Source of the DNA: Streptomyces sp. MUM 203J
GTDB lineage: Bacteria; Actinomycetota; Actinomycetes; Streptomycetales; Streptomycetaceae
Assembly (NCBI RefSeq): GCF_022414595.1
Contig: NZ_JADWYO010000028.1
Location: 1-64,000 of the forward strand
Reading direction: 5' to 3'
Length of the DNA stretch: 64,000 nucleotides
A model generated the notes under the pieces. That model was not told where the DNA came from and made no database searches. It was given only the letters and a program-made list of their open reading frames with translations. Shown here piece by piece: positions 33,469 to 42,428 of this stretch (its first letter is position 1; each line of letters starts with the position of its first letter). The translations under genes and the position numbers were made by a program.

Positions 33469-34458
33469 ATGGGTCCGCTGCGCGTGGGTGTGCTGGCCTA
33501 TCCCGGCTGCTTCGCGTCGGAGGTGTTCGGAGTCCCCGATCTCCTGGCCATGGCCGGGCACGTCGCCGCGGCACAAGGGCCGGTGCAGTCGGCCCGTTCG
33601 GCCTGTCAGGTGTCGGTCCTCTCGCCCCGGCGACGGATCGCGGCGTCCGGCGGCTGGGGCCTCGACGTCTCGGCGGTCCGCCCGGTGGATGTGCTGATCG
33701 TGCCGGGTTTCGAGCTTGCGCCCACGCTCGATCTCGACGCGACACTCGGGAACCTGGGACCGGAGGTGGCGACGATCCGCTCACAGGCGGCATCCGGGAC
33801 CACCGTCGTGTCGATCTGCGTGGGCGCCTTCCTGGTCGCGGAGGCCGGGCTGCTCGACGGGCGCGAGGCGACCACCTCCTGGTTGTTCGCGGACCGTTTC
33901 TCCCGCCGGTACGCCGATGTGCGCCTCCGCCCGGAGAGCCTGGTCGTGACCGACCGGGGGGTGACGACCACAGCCGCGTTCAGCGCCATGTACGACTTCG
34001 CCGTGCAGTTCATCCGCGAGCATGACGGCCCCGGCGTCGCCCGAAGCACCGCGCGCATCGCGCTGGTCGACGACGCCCGTTCCGCGCAGACCCCCTACGT
34101 CGACTCCGCGCTCATACCCCCTGCGGGCAGGGAGTTCTCGCTCGGCGTCAAGCGGTGGCTCGACGGGAATCTCCAGTCCCCCTACGACCTGCCCGCCCTC
34201 GCCCGGCAGTTCCACGTCAGCACGAGGACGATGCTCCGCCGTTTCGGCGGGGAGACGGGCGAGACGCCGCTCGCCTACCTGCAGGCGGCCCGGGTACGTC
34301 GGGCCAGGCATCTGCTGGAGACCACCGACCGGACCGTCGCCGGCGTCGCCGCGGCCGTCGGCTACCGCGACCCCGGCACGTTCAGCGGTGTCTTCGCCCG
34401 GCACACGGGCCAGCGGCCGAGGGAGTACCGCGCGAGGTTCCGTCGCGCGGGGACATGA
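33469..34458 (+). CDS. GlxA/FtrA-type AraC regulator with DJ-1/PfpI domain
   Basis: The 329-residue regulator has a DJ-1/PfpI-like domain (VGVLAYPGCFASEVFGVPDL, with the elbow TVVSICVGAFLVAEAGLLDG). The AraC double helix-turn-helix has LPALARQFHVSTRTMLRRFG and VAGVAAAVGYRDPGTFSGVF, ending GQRPREYRARF. It binds an unknown ligand through the DJ-1 part and activates transcription. ATG 33469. It is divergent from the truncated dienelactone hydrolase gene, a plausible former target. Confidence 0.9.
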   Translation: MGPLRVGVLAYPGCFASEVFGVPDLLAMAGHVAAAQGPVQSARSACQVSVLSPRRRIAASGGWGLDVSAVRPVDVLIVPGFELAPTLDLDATLGNLGPEVATIRSQAASGTTVVSICVGAFLVAEAGLLDGREATTSWLFADRFSRRYADVRLRPESLVVTDRGVTTTAAFSAMYDFAVQFIREHDGPGVARSTARIALVDDARSAQTPYVDSALIPPAGREFSLGVKRWLDGNLQSPYDLPALARQFHVSTRTMLRRFGGETGETPLAYLQAARVRRARHLLETTDRTVAGVAAAVGYRDPGTFSGVFARHTGQRPREYRARFRRAGT

Positions 34459-34606
34459 GCGGCGCCTCCCCCGTCACGCAGCGTTCGACCACGCGTGGCG
34501 CCCTTCGCGCGGAAGGACGACCGCCTGCCGCAGCAGTCGCCCTCCCGCGCGCGACGACGAGCACGGGGACTCGTTCCGGTGTGGCGGGAACCGGTCCCGT
34601 GCGGCA

Positions 34607-35212
34607 CTACTGCCCGCGCGGGAAGGAGATCTCCACGCGGCGGTTCTTCTTGCGGCCTTCCTCCGTGCCGTTGTCCGCGATCGGATAGTCCTCGCCGTAC
34701 CCGCGGATCTCGTAGGTGACGCTCGGCGGCAGTTCCCTCGCCAGCAGCTTCTGCACGGCGTCCGCACGCTGCTTCGACAGCATGTCGCCGTGCGCGGACG
34801 AGCCGAGATTGTCGGTGAAACCGAAGACCCGGACCTTGGTCGCGCCCTGCCGCTCGATCTCCTCCGCGATCGCCTTGATACGGGCGTTCGCCTCGCCGCC
34901 GAGGTCCGCGCTGTTCTTGCCGAACAGCACCTCCGCCTGAAGAGCCAGCCGTACGTCGGAGTTGGTGTCCTCTCGGCGCTCCTCCCCATCGAGGTCCTCG
35001 ACGACGGAGCGGATGTCCAGCACCTTGGGGGGTGCGAGCTTCGCGCCTTCGGGGAGCTTCAGGTCCGGGTCCGCCTCGTTCACCCGGATCGGGGCCACGG
35101 ACTGCGGCGATGGGTACGGGCTGTCACCCTCGTCCGCCACGGCCTGCGGGGCGCCCAGGAGGCCGAACGCCAGCACTCCGGCGAGGATGACCGGCGCTAC
35201 CGGGGCGCGCAT
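34607..35212 (-). CDS. OmpA-family peptidoglycan-binding protein of the Tad operon
   Basis: The 201-residue secreted protein has a signal peptide (PVAPVILAGVLAFGLLGAPQ) and a C-terminal OmpA/MotB-like domain: AEVLFGKNSADLG, KVRVFGFTDNLGSSAHGDML, LSKQRADAVQKLLA and IRGYGEDYPIADN with the terminal NRRVEI. Such domains bind diaminopimelate in peptidoglycan. Its start overlaps the stop of the lipoprotein gene by one base (TGATG), and it is the last gene of the pilus operon. A role anchoring the apparatus to the wall is inference. Confidence 0.87.
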   Translation of the reverse strand: MRAPVAPVILAGVLAFGLLGAPQAVADEGDSPYPSPQSVAPIRVNEADPDLKLPEGAKLAPPKVLDIRSVVEDLDGEERREDTNSDVRLALQAEVLFGKNSADLGGEANARIKAIAEEIERQGATKVRVFGFTDNLGSSAHGDMLSKQRADAVQKLLARELPPSVTYEIRGYGEDYPIADNGTEEGRKKNRRVEISFPRGQ

Positions 35213-35838
35213 CAGGAGATCTCCAGCGACGCGTTGGGGAAGCCGGGGAACTGGAGGTCCACCTTCGTGGTCGTCGCCGGTGGGGCGGGGAACTGGGCGA
35301 AGAAGGGCAGGCTTTCGCCCGCATTGATACCCAGCGGGAGACCTGTGGTGGTGAGCGGACGGTTCTCCGTGTCCCGCAGCACGTAGTAGCGCTTCTTCTC
35401 CTTGGAGTCCACCAGCGTCATCGCAGCAAAGGACCGGCCTGTCCGGGCGACCGCACGTTCGTCACCGCTCCAGCTGACCTGGGTGGTGTAGCGCTTGCCC
35501 GAGTCGTTCTTGATCTCGCCGCTTACCGTCAGGAAGCCGCCGTCGTCACGGACAGCCGAATAGATCACCATCGCGATGCCCTGCTCACTGCCCTTCAGAG
35601 TGGCAAGGACCTTACTCGTGTCCGGCAGCGTCGTGCCGCCGCCGTCCCGGCCTGAGTCCGCGCCCCCGCCCTCACCCTTGTCCTCGTTCTTCTTGTCACT
35701 GGGACTCTCGGCCGCGACCTTCGTCGGCGGCTGCGCGCCGTCGTCGCTGCTGCACGCGGTCAGGGAGACAGTCAGAGCGGCGGCCAGGACGGCTGCCAAC
35801 CCAGCCCGGCGCAGCTTTCCTACGTGCCGAATCTTCAT
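35212..35838 (-). CDS. Lipoprotein of the Tad operon
   Basis: The 208-residue protein has a signal with lipobox SLTACSS (Cys at about 29), a disordered Asp/Gly/Lys linker (about 30-70) and a beta-rich domain with GIAMVIYSAVRDDGGFLTVSG and YYVLRDTENRPLTTTG. It is placed between the TadG-like and OmpA-family genes with a 30-bp gap and a 1-bp overlap, so the three are co-expressed at the cell surface. No enzymatic motif. Confidence 0.82.
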   Translation of the reverse strand: MKIRHVGKLRRAGLAAVLAAALTVSLTACSSDDGAQPPTKVAAESPSDKKNEDKGEGGGADSGRDGGGTTLPDTSKVLATLKGSEQGIAMVIYSAVRDDGGFLTVSGEIKNDSGKRYTTQVSWSGDERAVARTGRSFAAMTLVDSKEKKRYYVLRDTENRPLTTTGLPLGINAGESLPFFAQFPAPPATTTKVDLQFPGFPNASLEIS

Positions 35839-35868
35839 GAATCGCTCGTCCTTTGTGTTCGGTCTCGG

Positions 35869-36525
35869 TCAGTCCTCGGTCAGGCGGACACGGAACAGGT
35901 CCGTCAGGCCCGGAAGCAGATCCAGGTCGGCCGGGTCGATGATCCAGTCCCTGTCCTCGCACTGGATCACGCCGGGAGACGGTGATTCCTTCTCTTCCTC
36001 GTCGGACTCCCCGTCCTCGTCCCGAGGGTTCTCCCTGGGCGTGAACCTGCAGAGAGGCTCGACGACCGCCGTGGCCGTGGCCACGGCACGCTGGCTCTCC
36101 GTACCGGGGAGCGTGCTCTCGCCGACCGTCTTGCCCGATTCAAGGGTGATCTTGAAGCCCCATCTGCCGTCACCGAGCGGGCCGCAGTCGACGGAGGCAG
36201 CGTTCGCGCCGTTCCGCCCCGCGAAGTAGTCCGCCGCGTGGCAGCCGCCGTCCCTGCCAGGCACGTTGCCCTTGAGGAAGTTCCGCACGAAGTCACCGTC
36301 GAGGATGTCGTCCTGAAGACCCAGCTTCAGGCCATTCTCCAGTCCCTGCCTGGACTCCATCGCCGCCGCGAGAGCCGCCGCGTCGGCCGCCGTCTGGGCC
36401 TCGTTCCGCCGGATGTCCGCCTTGCCGAACACGAAGTACAGCAAAGCGAGGAAGAGCAGGCCCACCACCACCGTGATGTACAGCGGTGCAGCCTGCCCTT
36501 CCTCGCGACGAAGGCAGCGGTTCAT
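35869..36525 (-). CDS. TadG-like pilus assembly protein
   Basis: The 218-residue protein begins with the class-III-like leader REEGQAAPLYITVVVGLLFL, one membrane segment and the TadG/TadE-style helix KADIRRNEAQTAADAAALAA. The C-terminal domain is extracellular with several Cys and an acidic loop. ATG 36525 overlaps the pilin stop by 4 bp (ATGA). TadG and TadE-type pseudopilins help assemble Flp pili. Confidence 0.8.
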   Translation of the reverse strand: MNRCLRREEGQAAPLYITVVVGLLFLALLYFVFGKADIRRNEAQTAADAAALAAAMESRQGLENGLKLGLQDDILDGDFVRNFLKGNVPGRDGGCHAADYFAGRNGANAASVDCGPLGDGRWGFKITLESGKTVGESTLPGTESQRAVATATAVVEPLCRFTPRENPRDEDGESDEEEKESPSPGVIQCEDRDWIIDPADLDLLPGLTDLFRVRLTED

Positions 36526-36761
36526 TCGCCGCCGATGACCTGGTCGATCGCCTCGGAGAACGCCTGGGCAATGGATGCCCCGACATTCGTGTTCAACAAC
36601 GCCACCACGATCGCCACCACGAGAATCGTGATCCCCACATACTCGATGGCCCCCTGCCCCTCGTCCCTGCGGGCCCGCATGCGGTCGGCCCGGGTGTGGG
36701 CCCACGTGCCGATGTAGGCCCTGGTGGCCGCGGTGGCCCTGAGTGTGGCGTCCTTGAGCAT
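36522..36761 (-). CDS. Small Flp-type pilin candidate
   Basis: The 79-residue protein has a basic leader (LKDATLRATAATRAYIG ... RARRDEGQG) followed by AIEYVGITILVVAIVVALL, the class III prepilin pattern with a G-A cleavage site, Glu at +3 and a hydrophobic helix. Mature length is about 45 residues, typical of Flp pilins. ATG 36761 has GGAGGGG upstream. It is the best candidate for the major subunit in this Tad operon. Confidence 0.8.
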   Translation of the reverse strand: MLKDATLRATAATRAYIGTWAHTRADRMRARRDEGQGAIEYVGITILVVAIVVALLNTNVGASIAQAFSEAIDQVIGGE

Positions 36762-36890
36762 GGTGGTCCCCTCCAGGTGCGGCCGGCCGCGTGTCGGCCG
36801 GCTCTGCAACGTACGTCCGGGGACTCCCTACCCACATGGGCCCCAGGGCCCAACGGCGGGTCCATGCGCGGTGTCCGGAACCGGTGTCAG

Positions 36891-37679
36891 TCACGAGCCG
36901 GCGCCTCCGCGTCTCGTGCCGTGCCAGATGGCGATGGCCTGGCCTCGGCTCTGGGCGTGCAGTTTGGCGAAGATGCGGTTGATGTGGTTCTTCACCGTCT
37001 TCTGGCTGATGAAGCAGGCCGCGGCGATCTGCTGGTTGGTCATGCCCGACGCGATCAGCTCCATCACTTCCCCCTCCCGGCGGCTCAGCGACCCGGGCAC
37101 TCCTCCAGGTCCCGGAGAAGAATGTGCCACATCTGCTTGCGGAAGCGAAGGGGTTGGTGCAAATCGTTGCGTGCTCAACTCCGCGTCGAGAAGGGTAGGC
37201 AGCTCGCCTGACGCCCCCTCCGATGCGGACATGTGTGCAGTTGCAGACACGGAGGTGCCCAGCGCCGCGTGGCGCGCCGTGGGCGTGAAGCGGGCCCGGC
37301 CCGCCCGCACGTCCCGTACCGCCGTGACCAACTGGTCCACCGTGAACTCGCCGTGCACCAGGTAGCCCGCGGCCCCGAGGCGCAACGCCTCGCGTACGGT
37401 CCCGGCCTCCCCGCTGTACGTCGTCATCAGTACGGGCGCGAGCCGTGCCAGGTGCGGCAGCGCCGTGATTCCGTCCACGCCCGGCATCCGCACGTCCAGC
37501 AGCACCACGTCGGGGCGCAGCCGGAGCGTCACCTCGTACGCCTCGCGGCCGTCGGCGGCCTGGGCCACCACCTCCAGGTCCTCGCAGCCGGACAGCAGGG
37601 CCGTGAGCCCCGCCCGTACGACGGGGTTGTCGTCGGCCACCACCACCCGCAGGGGCGTGGTCAGGGACGGATGCGGCAT
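36891..37679 (-). CDS. NarL/LuxR-type response regulator in the Tad operon
   Basis: The 262-residue regulator has a receiver domain (VVVADDNPVVRAGL, phospho-acceptor in VVLLDVRMPG) and a LuxR-type HTH (LSRREGEVMELIASGMTNQQ, then FISQKTVKNHINRIFAKLHA). A long Ser/Pro-rich linker of about 65 residues joins them. At the normally invariant Lys after the fifth strand it has GYLVHGEFT, so His replaces Lys, which may weaken phosphorylation-driven switching. Its start overlaps the end of the kinase gene by 19 bp. Confidence 0.9.
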   Translation of the reverse strand: MPHPSLTTPLRVVVADDNPVVRAGLTALLSGCEDLEVVAQAADGREAYEVTLRLRPDVVLLDVRMPGVDGITALPHLARLAPVLMTTYSGEAGTVREALRLGAAGYLVHGEFTVDQLVTAVRDVRAGRARFTPTARHAALGTSVSATAHMSASEGASGELPTLLDAELSTQRFAPTPSLPQADVAHSSPGPGGVPGSLSRREGEVMELIASGMTNQQIAAACFISQKTVKNHINRIFAKLHAQSRGQAIAIWHGTRRGGAGS

Positions 37680-39091
37680 GTGCGGCCTCCTCTCCGCGGG
37701 ACCGGGGCGTCGTGGGCCCCGGCGGAAGAGGCGGCGGAGCCGGGGCGCAGTGCCGCGAGCGGCAGGTCCAGCCGGACCTCCGTGCCCCGTGCCGCGCCGC
37801 CCCGCCCGATACGGATGCGGGCTCCGACGCCCGCCGCGCGCTCGACCATGCCGACCATGCCGAAGTGCCCGCTCCGGCGCAGGTCTTCCAGGGCGATGTC
37901 CGACGGGAGACCGCGCCCGTCGTCGTACACGCTGACGCGCAGCAGATCTCCCTCCACGCCTGCCGCCACGGCCACCCGTGTCGGCCGGGCATGCCGGTGC
38001 GCGTTCTCCATCGCCTCGGACGCGATGGCCAGCAGCTGCCGGGCCGCCGCGTACGGCACGGGCGGCGGCGTGTCGGCCCTGGGCATGGAGCGGTACGTGG
38101 CCTGCAGGCCCGTGCGGCGGGCGAAGTCCGCTGTGCGGGACGCCAGCTCGGAGGCGAGGTCGACACCGCCGGGCTGACCCGGTTCGCGGCGCAGGTCGGC
38201 CAGCAGCTCCCGGGACTCGGCCGCGGCCCGACGGGCCGAGCGGGCCACCAGCGCGGCCCCTTCCCTGACGGCGGCCGGATCCATCCGGTCGGCGGAACGG
38301 GCGAGTCCGTCGGCGGCGAGGGCCACGCCGTGCAGGGTCTTGGCCACCGAGTCGTGCATCTCGCGTGCCAGGCGGGCCCGTTCGCCTTCGACCGCCTCGT
38401 GCGCGGCGAGCCGAGCGCGGGCCTCCGTCAGCGCCTGGCCCGCCGCGCCGAAGCCGAGGAGCAGGCGGCGCAGGCTGGTGCCGACCGCCCCGGCGATGAC
38501 GCACAGGCCGACCACCAGCAGGGCCGACACGTCCGCCTCCACCTCGCCGTCCACCGCGTAGGCGAGGCCCACCAGCAGCGACTGGAGCGGCACGAAGACG
38601 GTGGCTCCGCGCCAGCCGTACACGAGTCCGGCGAGCAGCGGGGTGCAGATGGTGACGTACGCGAGCGTCGAGTCGGGCGAGGCGGTGAACAGCAGCAGCG
38701 CGCCGAAGAGCATGTCGGCGGCCAGGAGGGTCGGGTGGCGCAGCAGGACGGGGCCGAACCGCTCCCAGTCCCGGAGCAGCGCGTACGAGACCATGACGGT
38801 GACGAGGACCGCCGAGCCGGCCAGCCAGCGGGACAGCTCGCCGCGCGCTCCGGCCAGCGCGAAGGGTGTGGCCAGGGCCGTCATCGCGAAACGGAAGCCG
38901 TACAGCTGGCGGCAGAGCGCGGAGAGGGCGTTCACCTGGACGGGGAGGGAGAGCGTCGTCACGGGGGCAAGGGCGGGGGCGGCGGGGCCGCTGGAGGACG
39001 GGCCCGCGCCGGACGGCAGGAACCCGCTCTCGGCCGGCGTCCCGTCACGCCGGTGCACGGCCGGTCCCCGAACCGCGTCTCCCCGTCCCAT
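37661..39091 (-). CDS. Membrane histidine kinase in the Tad operon
   Basis: The 476-residue sensor has about 5-6 membrane segments (residues 65-215), with little outside them, so it may sense the membrane itself. HisKA_3 has the phospho-His in LAREMHDSVAKTLHGVALAA. The HATPase has EAMENAHRHARPTRV and YDDGRGLPSD. It pairs with the LuxR regulator downstream (19-bp overlap), and starts only 1 bp after the tadC stop, so signal transduction genes sit inside the pilus transcript. Confidence 0.9.
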   Translation of the reverse strand: MGRGDAVRGPAVHRRDGTPAESGFLPSGAGPSSSGPAAPALAPVTTLSLPVQVNALSALCRQLYGFRFAMTALATPFALAGARGELSRWLAGSAVLVTVMVSYALLRDWERFGPVLLRHPTLLAADMLFGALLLFTASPDSTLAYVTICTPLLAGLVYGWRGATVFVPLQSLLVGLAYAVDGEVEADVSALLVVGLCVIAGAVGTSLRRLLLGFGAAGQALTEARARLAAHEAVEGERARLAREMHDSVAKTLHGVALAADGLARSADRMDPAAVREGAALVARSARRAAAESRELLADLRREPGQPGGVDLASELASRTADFARRTGLQATYRSMPRADTPPPVPYAAARQLLAIASEAMENAHRHARPTRVAVAAGVEGDLLRVSVYDDGRGLPSDIALEDLRRSGHFGMVGMVERAAGVGARIRIGRGGAARGTEVRLDLPLAALRPGSAASSAGAHDAPVPRRGGRTCRIRP

Positions 39092-39092
39092 G

Positions 39093-39983
39093 TCAGCGGC
39101 CGAGCAGGTCGTTGATGTCGATGCCGGACGCGTAGTAGAAGCCGACGCCGATGAGGATCATCGTGCCCGGCAGCATGAAGCTGGTGACGATCAGCGTGGC
39201 CTTGGGCACCGCCTTGGACGCCCTGCGGCGGGCGTTCTGCGCGTCGGTGCGGCGCATGTCGTTGGCGATCTGGATGAGCGTGTCCACGATGGGCGCGCCC
39301 AGCTCCTCGCCCTGCTGGAGAGCGGTCACGAACATGGAGACCTGCTCGCTGTCGTTGCGTTTGCGCAGTTGCTCGAAGGCCTCGCGGCGGCTGAGGCCCA
39401 TGTCCATCTGGCGCAGGGTGATGCGCAGTTCGTCGGCCCAGGGGCCCTCGTACTTCTCCGCGACCCGCTCCAGGGCCTGGCGGAAGCCGAGCCCGGCGGA
39501 GACCACGACGGCGAGGACGTCGAGGAAGTCGGGGAGGGTACGTTCGATGTCGTCCCTGCGGCGGTTCACGGCGGACCTGATGGTGACGTCCGTCCAGAAC
39601 AGGCCGTAGACGAAGAACAGGATCGCCAGCACGATCCGGCCGTTCATCAGCATGCTCAGCGCGGCGACGGTGCCGAGCCCGGCGTAGACGGCGACGCGGG
39701 CCGCGTACCGGTCGACGGTCAGGCCGTTGGGGTTGCCCGCCATGTCGAGCTTGCGGCGCACCTTGTCGACCCGTTTGGGCCCCATGAGGCGCAGCACGCG
39801 GGGCGCGTGGCGCATGCCGAGCCGGTCGATGGCGGAACCGGCGGCGGTGGTGCGGGTGGAGCCGACCTCCAGGGCGAGCGCGAGGTCGGGGGGCAGCTTC
39901 GCGTCGCTCCGGTAGAGGCGGATGCCGTGGAAGACGCCGTGGACGGCGAGGCCGAAGGCGGTGGCGAGCAGCAGGGCGGCCAT
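39093..39983 (-). CDS. tadC: TadC-like type II/IV secretion system F domain protein
   Basis: The 296-residue inner membrane platform protein has the GspF/T2SSF domain: LPDFLDVLAVVVSAGLGFRQ, LRQMDMGLSRREAFEQL and GAPIVDTLIQIANDMRRT. Its membrane segments are near 1-20, 95-135 and 270-290. ATG 39983 is preceded by GGAGGAG. TadC pairs with TadB to form the platform for pilus assembly. Confidence 0.9.
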   Translation of the reverse strand: MAALLLATAFGLAVHGVFHGIRLYRSDAKLPPDLALALEVGSTRTTAAGSAIDRLGMRHAPRVLRLMGPKRVDKVRRKLDMAGNPNGLTVDRYAARVAVYAGLGTVAALSMLMNGRIVLAILFFVYGLFWTDVTIRSAVNRRRDDIERTLPDFLDVLAVVVSAGLGFRQALERVAEKYEGPWADELRITLRQMDMGLSRREAFEQLRKRNDSEQVSMFVTALQQGEELGAPIVDTLIQIANDMRRTDAQNARRRASKAVPKATLIVTSFMLPGTMILIGVGFYYASGIDINDLLGR

Positions 39984-40008
39984 GGGGTGGACTCCTCCTT
40001 TCCCGGCT

Positions 40009-40043
40009 TTCCGGGGATGTGTGGGCTTCCGGGGATGTGTGGG
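40009..40043. repeat. Two 17-bp tandem copies between tadB and tadC
   Basis: TTCCGGGGATGTGTGGG occurs at 40009-40025 and 40027-40043 in the 133-bp gap, followed by degenerate G-rich copies to about 40080. No function is evident; it is G-rich on the plus strand and could form G-quadruplex-like structure. Confidence 0.6.
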
Positions 40044-40116
40044 TCTGGCGGGCGGGGTGTGGGTTGGCGGGCGGGGGCGGGGGCTTGCAGGGGTGTGCGT
40101 CCGGATCGCGCGGCCG

Positions 40117-41055
40117 TCAGACACGCACGCGCGTCAGCCGTTTGATGAGGAAGAAGCCGAGTCCGTACAGCCCGGCGGCGACGACCACCGCGATCTTGCC
40201 GACGGTCGCGTCCGTCATGTCGTCGAGCGCCCCGTCCCGCATGCCGTTGAGCAGCAGCAGGAAGCCGAAGCCGAGTACCGGGACGGCGATGGCCGTGACC
40301 TTGACCTGCGACAGCAGTGTGGTGACCTCGCGCCGCGTCTCCTTCCGCTCCTCCAGGGTCTCGGTCAGGTTCCGCAGCGAGGTGACGATCGTGCCGCCCG
40401 CCCGGTTGGACAGGACCAGGGTGGAGACCAGTACCTTCAGCTCGCGTGACGGCAGCCGCCCGGCCAGCTCGTCGAGGGTCTCGTCGAGGCTGTGGCCGAC
40501 GGCGAGCTGGTCGGCCACCCGGCGGAACTCCTCGCCCGCCGGGTCGTCCAGCTCCTCGGCGGCCATGGCGATGGCGGTGCGGAGGGCGAGCCCGGCCTGT
40601 GTGGCGTTGGCGAGCACCCGGGTGAGTTCCGGGAGCTGGCTGATGAAGGCCTCGGTGCGCTTGGCGATCCGGTAGTCGAGGAATGCCTTGCCGCCCCACA
40701 GTCCGAGCAGCGCGGCGAGCAGGCCGAAGAACGGCGCGAAGACCGACCCGACGACGAAGTAGACCCCGAGTGCCGCCCCGACGACGTACACCGCGTACTC
40801 GCCGGGGGTGAGGTCGATGCCCGTGGTGTTGGTCTTCCGTTCGATGCTCTTGCCGAGCCGTGTACGGCGCAGCCGCCGGTCCACCCCCCGGAAGCGCCGG
40901 CGGCGGCCTGTGAACGGGATCTCGTCGCTCTGCGCCAGCCGCTGGTAGAGCAGGTGCTGCTGGGTCCTGCCCGCGGAGTACGTGTGCACGCCGACGACGG
41001 CGAGCACCCCGGCGAGCAGGGTGACGCCGACCGTCAGGAGAGCCAGCCTGTCCAT
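40117..41055 (-). CDS. tadB: TadB-like type II/IV secretion system F domain protein
   Basis: The 312-residue platform protein has two membrane segments before and two after the T2SSF domain (AFISQLPELTRVLANATQAG, VADQLAVGHSLDETLDELAG, RAGGTIVTSLRNLTETLEER). ATG 41055 is used; GTG 41064 would overlap the tadA stop by GTGA and is equally possible. Located directly after the ATPase gene. Confidence 0.9.
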   Translation of the reverse strand: MDRLALLTVGVTLLAGVLAVVGVHTYSAGRTQQHLLYQRLAQSDEIPFTGRRRRFRGVDRRLRRTRLGKSIERKTNTTGIDLTPGEYAVYVVGAALGVYFVVGSVFAPFFGLLAALLGLWGGKAFLDYRIAKRTEAFISQLPELTRVLANATQAGLALRTAIAMAAEELDDPAGEEFRRVADQLAVGHSLDETLDELAGRLPSRELKVLVSTLVLSNRAGGTIVTSLRNLTETLEERKETRREVTTLLSQVKVTAIAVPVLGFGFLLLLNGMRDGALDDMTDATVGKIAVVVAAGLYGLGFFLIKRLTRVRV

Positions 41056-41060
41056 GGTGG

Positions 41061-42404
41061 TCACCCCACCGTCCGGCGCACGGCGAGCTGGTCGTCCGAC
41101 CGGGCGACGCCGAAGGCCTGCGGGATGGGCTCGCCGCGCATGTAGAGGCGTTCGGCGACCCGGCGCGGCAGCGGGTGGTACGCGAACCGGCCGCGTACGG
41201 CACCGTCGGCGGTCATCGGCTCCGCCATGAACCGGCACACCGAGACGATCCGGTAGTCCTCGCGGCCGTACGAGTCCACGATCGCTATCTCGGTGACGCG
41301 CCGGGAACCGTCGGTGTGCCGGGTGAGCTGGACGAGGACGTCGACGGCACTGTTGATCTGGTCCTTGATCGCGACGAACGGGATCTCGACCTCGGACATC
41401 GAGGCGAGCGTCTGAAGCCGCAGCAGGGCGTCCTCGGCGCTGTTGGCGTGGACCGTGGCCAGCGAGCCGTCGTGACCGGTGGACATCGCCTGCAGCATGT
41501 CCAGGGTCTCGCCGCCGCGGACCTCGCCGACGATGATCCGGTCGGGGCGCATCCGCAGCGAGTTGCGCACCAGGTCGCGGATGGTGATCCGGCCCTTGCC
41601 CTCGACGTTGGCGGGGCGGGACTCCAGGGTGATGACATGGGACTGCTGGAGGCGCAGCTCGGCGGAGTCCTCGATGGTGACGATGCGCTCACCGTCGGGG
41701 ATGAGCCCGGACAGGGCGTTGAGCAGGGTCGTCTTGCCCGTGCCGGTGGCGCCGGAGACGATGACGTTGAACTTGGCGCGGACCAGGCCGGACAGCAGGA
41801 TCATCATCTGCTCGTCGAGCGAGCCGAGGCCGATCATCTCCTGGAGGGTGTAGGCGCGGGGGAAACGGCGGATGGTGAGGATGGGGCCGGTGAGGGACAG
41901 CGGCGGGATGATGACGTTGACCCGCTCGCCGGAGGGCAGTCGCGCGTCCACCATCGGATTCGCCTCGTCCACGCGGCGGTTGACGGTGGAGACGATCCGT
42001 TCGATGGTCTGCATCAGGTGCTCGGCGGAGGCGAACCGCATCGGCAGCAGCTCCAGCCGCCCGCCGCGCTCCACGAACACCTGGTCCGGTCCGTTGACCA
42101 TGATCTCGCTGACCGATGCGTCCGCCAGCAGCGGCTCCAGGATGCCGAGCCCCAGCGCCTCGTCCACCACCCGGCGGATCAGCTGGGCGCGCTCGGCGGA
42201 GGACAGCACCGGGCCCTCGCGGCTGATGATGTGGCCCAGGACCCGTTCCAGCCGCACCCGGCGGTCGGAGGGCTGGAGCGTGGACATCTCCGCGAGGTCG
42301 ATCTCCTCCAGCAGCTTGGCCCGGTAGACGGAGACCAGCCTGCTCTCCTCCGTCAGCCCGTTCTGCGGCTGCTCGGCACCGGTGAGGCGTGCCCGCAGGC
42401 TCAT
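41061..42404 (-). CDS. tadA: TadA/CpaF-type secretion ATPase
   Basis: The 447-residue hexameric ATPase has an N-terminal winged region, Walker A in VIVSGATGTGKTTLLNALSG, an Asp box TIEDSAELRLQQ, Walker B in RPDRIIVGEVRGGET and a His box GHDGSLATVHANSAED. It drives pilin polymerisation at the membrane together with TadB/TadC. ATG 42404, 24 bp after the TadE-like gene. Confidence 0.96.
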   Translation of the reverse strand: MSLRARLTGAEQPQNGLTEESRLVSVYRAKLLEEIDLAEMSTLQPSDRRVRLERVLGHIISREGPVLSSAERAQLIRRVVDEALGLGILEPLLADASVSEIMVNGPDQVFVERGGRLELLPMRFASAEHLMQTIERIVSTVNRRVDEANPMVDARLPSGERVNVIIPPLSLTGPILTIRRFPRAYTLQEMIGLGSLDEQMMILLSGLVRAKFNVIVSGATGTGKTTLLNALSGLIPDGERIVTIEDSAELRLQQSHVITLESRPANVEGKGRITIRDLVRNSLRMRPDRIIVGEVRGGETLDMLQAMSTGHDGSLATVHANSAEDALLRLQTLASMSEVEIPFVAIKDQINSAVDVLVQLTRHTDGSRRVTEIAIVDSYGREDYRIVSVCRFMAEPMTADGAVRGRFAYHPLPRRVAERLYMRGEPIPQAFGVARSDDQLAVRRTVG

Positions 42405-42428
42405 GCGTGTGCTCCTTGGGAAGTGAGG

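Noticed and set aside
40009..40100. CRISPR-like array
   Set aside because: Only two exact copies, without spacers of constant length; plain tandem repeats.
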